A program made the position numbers and the translations under genes. Source: Paractinoplanes toevensis (GTDB lineage: Bacteria > Actinomycetota > Actinomycetes > Mycobacteriales > Micromonosporaceae). Taken from it: a stretch of DNA of 64,000 nucleotides. The notes below the pieces were generated by a model, which saw only the letters and a program-made list of their open reading frames with translations, made no database searches and was not told the DNA's origin. Location: contig NZ_BOQN01000128.1 of NCBI RefSeq assembly GCF_018332695.1, positions 45,274 through 109,273 of the forward strand, in the 5' to 3' direction. Below, piece by piece: positions 59,474 to 64,000 of the stretch (its first letter is position 1; each line of letters opens with the position of its first letter).

Positions 59474-60001
59474 ATGCGAAAAATCGTTCTCGCCCTGACC
59501 GGTGCGGTGGCCCTCGGCGGGTGCTCCGCCACCACCCCCGTGGCGGCACCCGAGGTTGCCACCATCAGCAGTCCGCCGCCCGCCTCCTCGGCACCCGCCG
59601 ACACGCGGCCGCAGCTGCGGCTCGACACCAGCGACGAGGAACGGGACCGGCTCTACACCGCCTACGACGACTGCCTGGTCGGGCACGGCGTGAAGGTGCT
59701 GGTGACCGTGCCCGGGCCGCAGGGCGCGCGGCGGCTCGACGACAGCGGCGACCCGAAATCGGCCTACCTCGCCTGCGCCTCCAAGCTGCCGCTGCAGCCC
59801 CGGGAGCTGGACGAGGCCAGCAATCCGAACTTCGCCGCGCAGTGGAACGATCACGTGCGCTGCCTGCGCAAACACGGCATCAAGGTGCACGTGACCAAGC
59901 CCGGCGAGTGGACCTGGGACAGCGACACCAATGTGCATCCGCCCAACGAGGACCAGATCGAGCAGGACTGCATCCGGGAGGCGTTCGGTGCGGGCAGTTA
60001 A
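59474..60001 (+). CDS. Lipoprotein of the exporter operon
   Basis: The 175-residue protein has a lipoprotein signal (MRKIVLALTGAVALGGCSAT; lipobox LGGC), a Pro/Ala linker and a domain with four cysteines (YDDCLVGHG, YLACASK, HVRCLRKHG, EQDCIREAF) likely paired as disulfides. It is outside the membrane. It lies divergent from the two-component genes and its end overlaps the adaptor gene by 14 bases. It may bind an envelope-active compound and present it to the exporter or the sensor. No family named. Confidence 0.8.
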   Translation: MRKIVLALTGAVALGGCSATTPVAAPEVATISSPPPASSAPADTRPQLRLDTSDEERDRLYTAYDDCLVGHGVKVLVTVPGPQGARRLDDSGDPKSAYLACASKLPLQPRELDEASNPNFAAQWNDHVRCLRKHGIKVHVTKPGEWTWDSDTNVHPPNEDQIEQDCIREAFGAGS

Positions 60002-60986
60002 GGTCGCGCTCGCCCTGGTCGTGCTGGCCGCCGGCGGTTTCGGGGCGGCCCGCGCGTTCCCCGGACGGGCGGCCCCGGCGCCGGTGGCCAAACCGTCCCT
60101 CACGGTCGCCACCGTCACCCGGGCCGACCTCGCGGACAGCCGGATCATGCCCGGCACCCTCGGCTACGGAGCCGGGGTGACCGTGCGTGGCAGCGGGACC
60201 GGCATCGTCACCCAACTGCCCAAGGCCGGCACGACGGTGCGTCGCGGGAAGCCGCTGTACCGGGTGGACGATCAACCGGTCGTCGTCCTGTTCGGCCGCA
60301 CTCCCCTGTTCCGCAGCCTCGACAAACCCGGCCTGACCGGCCGGGACGTGGCCGAGCTGCGGGAGAATCTGACGCTCCTGGGGTACGCGTCCCATCGCGT
60401 ACGGGACAACGACGTGCTCGATTCCGGACTGCTCGACGCCGTACACAAGTGGCTTGAAGATCTTGATCTGGCTGTTCTCTCCCCTGCCCGCGCGGTCGTC
60501 CTCGATGGTCCCGGGCGGGTCTCCGCCCTCACCGCCCGCCTCGGCGACCCGGCCGCCGGTGATCTGTTCACGGTCACCGGCACCGGGAAGGTCGTTACCG
60601 TGCCGATGTCCGCGACGGATGCCGCCGGCGTCCGGGTCGGCACCGCGGTGAGCGTCGAGCTGCCCTCCGGCGGGACGATCCCCGGCGTCGTGGCCTCGAT
60701 CGCGACGGCCACCGAGGCCGGCGCCGACCCTGCCCAGGCGGCCGTGACCATCAAGGTGTCCGCGACGAAACAGGACGCGGCGGCGGTGCAGGTGCGCTTC
60801 ACCGGGCAGGTGCGCAAGCAGGTGCTGACCGTCCCGGTGGGTGCGCTGGTCGCACTGCGCGAGGGCGGGTACGCCGTGCAGAAACGCGACGGCTCCCTGG
60901 TGCCGGTGAAGACCGGCATGTTCGCCGACGGCCTCGTCGAGGTCGATCTCCTGCCCGAAGGCCTGGAAGTGGTGACCACACCGTGA
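59988..60986 (+). CDS. Membrane-fusion/adaptor protein with peptidoglycan-binding domain
   Basis: The 332-residue protein has an N-terminal membrane anchor (VALALVVLAAGGFGAARAF). A lipoyl-like strand region follows (GTLGYGAGVTVRGSGTGIVT), then a peptidoglycan-binding type 1 segment (GRDVAELRENLTLLGYASHR, DSGLLDAVHKWLEDL) and C-terminal beta domains of HlyD/MacA type (VLTVPVGALVALREGGYAVQ). It links an exporter to the cell wall in Gram-positives. GTG at 59988, six bases after GGAGG, overlaps the lipoprotein gene; the ATPase gene overlaps its stop. Confidence 0.85.
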   Translation: MRAVKVALALVVLAAGGFGAARAFPGRAAPAPVAKPSLTVATVTRADLADSRIMPGTLGYGAGVTVRGSGTGIVTQLPKAGTTVRRGKPLYRVDDQPVVVLFGRTPLFRSLDKPGLTGRDVAELRENLTLLGYASHRVRDNDVLDSGLLDAVHKWLEDLDLAVLSPARAVVLDGPGRVSALTARLGDPAAGDLFTVTGTGKVVTVPMSATDAAGVRVGTAVSVELPSGGTIPGVVASIATATEAGADPAQAAVTIKVSATKQDAAAVQVRFTGQVRKQVLTVPVGALVALREGGYAVQKRDGSLVPVKTGMFADGLVEVDLLPEGLEVVTTP

Positions 60987-61645
60987 GCGTCCTGGCCCTG
61001 ACCGACGTCACCAAGTCGTACCCCGGCGGCGTCACCGCCCTGGACGACGTCTCGCTGACCGTCACCGCCGGCGACCTGCTCGGCATCGTCGGCCCGTCCG
61101 GCTCCGGCAAGTCCACCCTGCTCAACATCATGGGCACCCTCGACGCACCGAGCACCGGCACGGTCGAGGTCGACGGCGTCGACGCCGGCACCCTGCGCGA
61201 CCACCATCTGGCCACGCTGCGCGGCACCCGCATCGGGTTCGTCTTCCAGCAGTTCCACCTGCTCGACGCCCTGACAGCGGTCGACAACGTGGCCACCGCC
61301 CTGCTCTACACCGGCGTGCCCCGCCGGCGCCGCTCCTCCCTCGCGGCCGCCGCCCTCGACCGGGTCGGCCTCGGCCACCGCGCCGACCACCGCCCCCAGC
61401 AGCTGTCCGGCGGCGAGAAACAGCGGGTCGCGATCGCCCGAGCCCTGGTACACCGCCCCGCCCTGGTGCTGGCCGACGAGCCCACCGGCGCCCTCGACAC
61501 CGCGAACGGCGAGGCCGTCCTGGACCTGCTCATCGACCTGAACCGGGCCGACGGCACCACCATCGCGGTCATCACCCACGACCGCGACATCGCCGCCCGG
61601 CTCCCCCGCCGCATCACCCTGCGCGACGGGCGGATCGTCCGGTGA
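60983..61645 (+). CDS. MacB/LolD-type ABC transporter ATPase
   Basis: The 220-residue ATPase has Walker A GPSGSGKSTLLNIMG, a Q-loop FVFQQFHLLDALTAVDN, the signature LSGGEKQRVAIARALVH, Walker B LVLADEPTGALD and an H-loop ITHDRDIA. The GTG start overlaps the adaptor stop (GTGA) and its own stop overlaps the permease start. It energises mechanotransmission rather than bulk transport, as in MacB exporters. Confidence 0.94.
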   Translation: MSVLALTDVTKSYPGGVTALDDVSLTVTAGDLLGIVGPSGSGKSTLLNIMGTLDAPSTGTVEVDGVDAGTLRDHHLATLRGTRIGFVFQQFHLLDALTAVDNVATALLYTGVPRRRRSSLAAAALDRVGLGHRADHRPQQLSGGEKQRVAIARALVHRPALVLADEPTGALDTANGEAVLDLLIDLNRADGTTIAVITHDRDIAARLPRRITLRDGRIVR

Positions 61646-62811
61646 GCCCCGGCGACATCCTCCGGCTGGGCCTGCTCGGGGTCCGCGGCCGCCGCGCCCG
61701 GGCCGCCCTGTCCGCCCTGGGCATAGCGATCGGCGTGGCCACCATGGTCGTGGTCACCGCGATCCCGGCAGCCGGCCGCCAGTCCCTGGCCGACCGCCTG
61801 GCCGCCCTGGGCACCAACCTGCTGCGCGTCCAGCCCGTCGACGCCGGCGACGAGCCGACGATTCTGCCCACCGAGTCGATCGGCATGGTTGCCCGGATCG
61901 GCCCGGTCACCGAGGTCAGCGCCGTCGCCAACACCCACGCGGTGGTGCGCCGCAACGACCTGATCGACCCCAACGACGGCTCCGGCCTGACCGTGCTCGC
62001 CGCCCGGCCCGACCTGCTGCCGGCCGCCGGGGCGACCATGCAGACCGGTGCGTTCCTCACCGCGGTCACCGCGCGCTTCCCGGTGGCGATTCTCGGGTAC
62101 GAGGCGGCGGCCCGCCTCGGGATCTCGTCGGTGCCGCCGTCCGCGCGCGTATCGATCGGCAATCACTGGTTCAGCGTCGGCGGGATCATGGCGCCCGCTC
62201 CCCTGGCCCCGGAACTCGACCAGGCGGTCCTGGTCGGCTGGGATTCGGCCAAGTCGTTGCTGGCCTTCGACGGCCATCCGACGGTCCTCTATGTGCGGTC
62301 CCGCGAGGACGCCATCGACGCGGTGCGGTCCGTGCTGCCGGCCACGGTCAACCCGTCGTTGCCCGGGCTCGTGCAGGTGAGCCGGCCGTCCGACGCGCTG
62401 GCCGCCAAGCGCGAGGGTGACCGTACCTTCGGGGCACTGTTTCTCGGGCTGGCCGCGGTGTCGCTGCTGGTGGGGGCGGTCGGGGTGGCCAACACGATGG
62501 TCATCTCGGTGCTGGAACGGCGGCGGGAGATCGGGCTGCGGCGAGCTCTGGGTGCGCACCGCAGCCACATCCGGGCCCAGTTCCTCACCGAGTCGGTGCT
62601 GCTGTCGGCGCTGGGCGGGGCGGCCGGGGCGGCGACCGGGATCGTGGCCACCGCCGCCTATGTGACCTGGCAGCAGTGGCCGCTGGTCATTCCGGCGGGG
62701 CCGCTGGCCGGCGGGGTGGCCGGGGCGCTTGCTGCGGGGGTGCTGGCCGGCCTGTATCCGGCGATCCGAGCCGCCCGGCTGACCCCGACCGAGGCCCTGG
62801 CCACCGTCTGA
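61642..62811 (+). CDS. MacB-type ABC transporter permease
   Basis: The 389-residue permease has one N-terminal helix (ALSALGIAIGVATMVVVTAI), an extracellular MacB domain of about 200 residues, and three C-terminal helices of the FtsX fold (LFLGLAAVSLLVGAVGVANT, SVLLSALGGAAGAATGIVAT, GVAGALAAGVLAGLYPAIRA). The cytosolic loop RRREIGLRRALGAHRSHIRA couples to the ATPase. With the adaptor, lipoprotein and two-component system it forms a plausible envelope-stress or antibiotic-peptide export module. Confidence 0.92.
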   Translation: MSPGDILRLGLLGVRGRRARAALSALGIAIGVATMVVVTAIPAAGRQSLADRLAALGTNLLRVQPVDAGDEPTILPTESIGMVARIGPVTEVSAVANTHAVVRRNDLIDPNDGSGLTVLAARPDLLPAAGATMQTGAFLTAVTARFPVAILGYEAAARLGISSVPPSARVSIGNHWFSVGGIMAPAPLAPELDQAVLVGWDSAKSLLAFDGHPTVLYVRSREDAIDAVRSVLPATVNPSLPGLVQVSRPSDALAAKREGDRTFGALFLGLAAVSLLVGAVGVANTMVISVLERRREIGLRRALGAHRSHIRAQFLTESVLLSALGGAAGAATGIVATAAYVTWQQWPLVIPAGPLAGGVAGALAAGVLAGLYPAIRAARLTPTEALATV

Positions 62812-62814
62812 CCC

Positions 62815-62843
62815 CACCCCGCCCTTCCTGCCGGCGGTGGGTG
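62815..62843 (+). terminator. Imperfect hairpin after the exporter operon
   Basis: CACCCCGCC pairs with GGCG-GT-GGGTG with a two-base bulge, four bases after the permease stop. It probably ends the operon transcript. Confidence 0.45.
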
Positions 62844-62848
62844 CGGCC

Positions 62849-62877
62849 GACTGGTTCGAGTCCCGTCCGGCCCACCA
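62849..62877 (+). other. tRNA 3' end remnant (T-arm, acceptor strand, CCA)
   Basis: The sequence has T-stem ACTGG, loop TTCGAGT, T-stem CCCGT (one mismatch), acceptor strand CCGGCCC, base A and CCA. The matching 5' acceptor GGGCCGG and a D-arm are absent upstream, so it is not a whole tRNA gene. Such 3' fragments are left as attachment-site copies when integrative elements insert into tRNA genes. Confidence 0.6.
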
Positions 62878-62884
62878 TATTTGC

Positions 62885-62919
62885 CTGGGGGCGACCCCCA
62901 GACCCCACCTTACGGTGGG
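62885..62919. terminator. Two adjacent perfect hairpins
   Basis: CTGGGGG-CGA-CCCCCAG (62885-62901) and CCCACC-TTAC-GGTGGG (62904-62919) lie just after the tRNA remnant. They could be terminators kept from the original tRNA transcript or structural ends of an inserted element. Confidence 0.5.
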
Positions 62920-62997
62920 CGCGGTCGGTGGTCCGGTCACGCCTTCATCGGGGGTGCGTCCTTCGGCCGATCCACTCACCGGGCTATCTAGTGGCTT

Positions 62998-63671
62998 CTT
63001 GCGGCGAGCCAGGTCAAAGCTTGCTGGGCGGCCTTGTGGTTGGGCCGAGGGTCTGTTCCTCGAGACCTCGACGGATCCGGCCGCGGCTGCGGTGGCGGGT
63101 TACCTCCTGCTGCGGTTGAGTGCGCTGGACCGGCTGTGGAACTGGCCGGGCAACCTGCCCGATCAGATGCTATGGATGCCGGATGTGGCCGTCATTCACG
63201 CCTGGCGCCTCTGATCCGGCAGGAGCAGGAGTCACCGAGTCCGTCACTGGTTCGTCAGGAGCAGGCCCGCGAGCGACTGCTGCACGCGGTCGAGCGGGGA
63301 ATACCCGTCTACCACGACCTTCCTGGGCTCCAGCCCGGCCGGACCGTCCGAGGTGCCGGCGTACGACCCTGCCCGCCTCCCGAAGAGGGCTCGCCATCGT
63401 CTACGACGTGCGGGTCACCGATCTCGTGACATTGGGCCTGATCGAACCTGATGTGGCCCTCTCGATCGGCGGATTCTCCCTTCAGTTTCCGGCCGAGGCC
63501 CACCTGACCGCAGAGGGACGAGTCCGACTACCTGACGGCCGTGAGTTCACCGACCTGGTGGCGGCGGCTGCGGCAGCCACCGGTCTGGACATCTGGCACT
63601 TCTGGCAATCGGAGCACTCCGGCCCTCTGTCATCCGCCAGAGAGCGGGCACGGCGTGGCCAACTCGCCTGA
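62998..63671 (+). pseudogene. Frameshifted gene with C-terminal RAMA-like domain
   Basis: Three frames carry pieces of one protein in order. The first has ETSTDPAAAAVAGYLLLRLS, then WNWPGNLPDQMLWMPDVAVI and HAWRL before a stop. The second has LIRQEQ and QARERLLHAVERGIPVYHDL. The third has YDVRVTDLVTLGLIEPDVAL, HLTAEGRVRLPDGREFTDLV and WHFWQSEHSG. The last part resembles RAMA domains, which accompany modification enzymes and DNA-binding proteins. At least two frameshifts break it. It lies next to the tRNA remnant. Confidence 0.5.
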
Positions 63672-63760
63672 GCACTCGTAACCACCCGTGCATGACGCGC
63701 CTGGCTCATCGGACCCGCCAGGGCACAGTGACGGTCCAGGTGAGTGCCCCGGGAGTTGCA

Positions 63761-63775
63761 TTAAAGAAGCTTTAA
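63761..63775. promoter_or_regulatory. Inverted repeat upstream of the secreted-protein gene
   Basis: TTAAAG-AAG-CTTTAA, an exact inverted repeat in an AT-rich stretch about 90 bases before the next start codon. A second short repeat, CTCGG/CCGAG, lies closer to the gene (about 63830-63848). Probably an operator for the truncated gene. Confidence 0.45.
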
Positions 63776-63863
63776 GGAACGCTTGCTCAGCGTCATGAAC
63801 TGCCGCCACATCGTTGCTCGTATATCTCGGCACAAGCAGTACCGAGACGAAGAGGAGCCGTGC

Positions 63864-64000
63864 ATGTATCGACGCGGAGTCAGCAGCCGGACGCGCAAGC
63901 TGGTGATTGGAGGTGCCGCCGCAGCGCTGCTCGGCTCGGCGCTCGCGGTCGGCACGGGGATGGGCCAGGCCGCCGAGTCCGGAGCCAGCTCCGGTAACGT
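63864..64000 (+). CDS. Secreted protein, N-terminal end only (cut by window edge)
   Basis: The ATG at 63864 follows GAGGAG by seven bases. The first 45 residues are a signal peptide (MYRRGVSSRTRKLVIGGAAA, then ALLGSALAVGTGMGQAAES with likely cleavage near QAA) and the start of a Ser/Gly-rich mature end. The mature domain lies beyond the window, so the function cannot be told; many glycoside hydrolases and lyases of this group start this way. Confidence 0.75.
   Translation, partial: MYRRGVSSRTRKLVIGGAAAALLGSALAVGTGMGQAAESGASSGN

Noticed and set aside
62780..62877. Complete tRNA gene
   Set aside because: The T-arm and acceptor 3' strand are present, but no D-arm, anticodon arm or matching 5' acceptor strand can be placed upstream.

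Overview
The window is very GC-rich, uses GTG starts often, and carries a SAM-IV riboswitch, serine/threonine kinases with extracellular domains, LacI-controlled sugar uptake and many secreted glycoside hydrolases. This points to a filamentous actinomycete, most likely of the Micromonosporaceae (Actinoplanes-like). That placement is inferred from gene style, not from a marker gene. Layout: 1-6.4 kb holds a LysR fragment, a membrane kinase whose ectodomain is a CBM2-like fold, two alpha/beta hydrolases and a TetR regulator with operators. 6.4-12 kb is dominated by one 1715-residue kinase/ATPase/GAF/GGDEF protein. 12-17.6 kb is an amino-acid and sulfur segment: L-serine dehydratase under a glycine riboswitch, a glutamate-cysteine-ligase-like (EgtA-like) protein that seems to lack its catalytic N-terminus, a cysteine-desulfurase-like enzyme under a SAM-IV riboswitch, and a CBS protein. 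17.6-21.3 kb is a tight three-gene operon (FAD oxidoreductase, ATP-grasp ligase, polysaccharide deacetylase). 21.3-32 kb holds an esterase with a PucR-type regulator, a TetR/GH3 beta-glucosidase pair, an SDR-like protein, a nitronate monooxygenase, a second kinase and a Tat-exported M3 peptidase. 31.9-34.2 kb is a decay zone with a recC remnant and other broken genes. 

From 34 to 43 kb come assorted single genes (secreted proteins, phosphotransferase, acetyltransferase, AEC permease, LexA-type repressor, F420/NADP oxidoreductase-like and HxlR pair) and two overlapping secreted glycanase genes (GH5 and GH43-like). 43-46.5 kb encodes a TIR-transmembrane-WD40 receptor-like protein translationally coupled to a lipoprotein. 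46.8-48.6 kb encodes a secreted DUF11/RTX-repeat protein. 48.7-56.8 kb is a sugar-uptake locus: LacI, binding protein, two permeases, GH127 beta-L-arabinofuranosidase, a second LacI and a sugar isomerase-like protein. The ABC ATPase is not present and must be supplied from elsewhere. 56.8-62.8 kb pairs a two-component system and a 53-residue membrane protein with a divergent lipoprotein/adaptor/MacB-like exporter operon. The end has a tRNA 3' remnant, a broken RAMA-domain gene and the start of a secreted protein. 

Two themes stand out. Short tandem repeats of period 17-42 bp recur at the 3' ends of genes and as in-frame expansions inside genes. Several regulators and enzymes start leaderless, with a TANNNT box six bases before the start codon.
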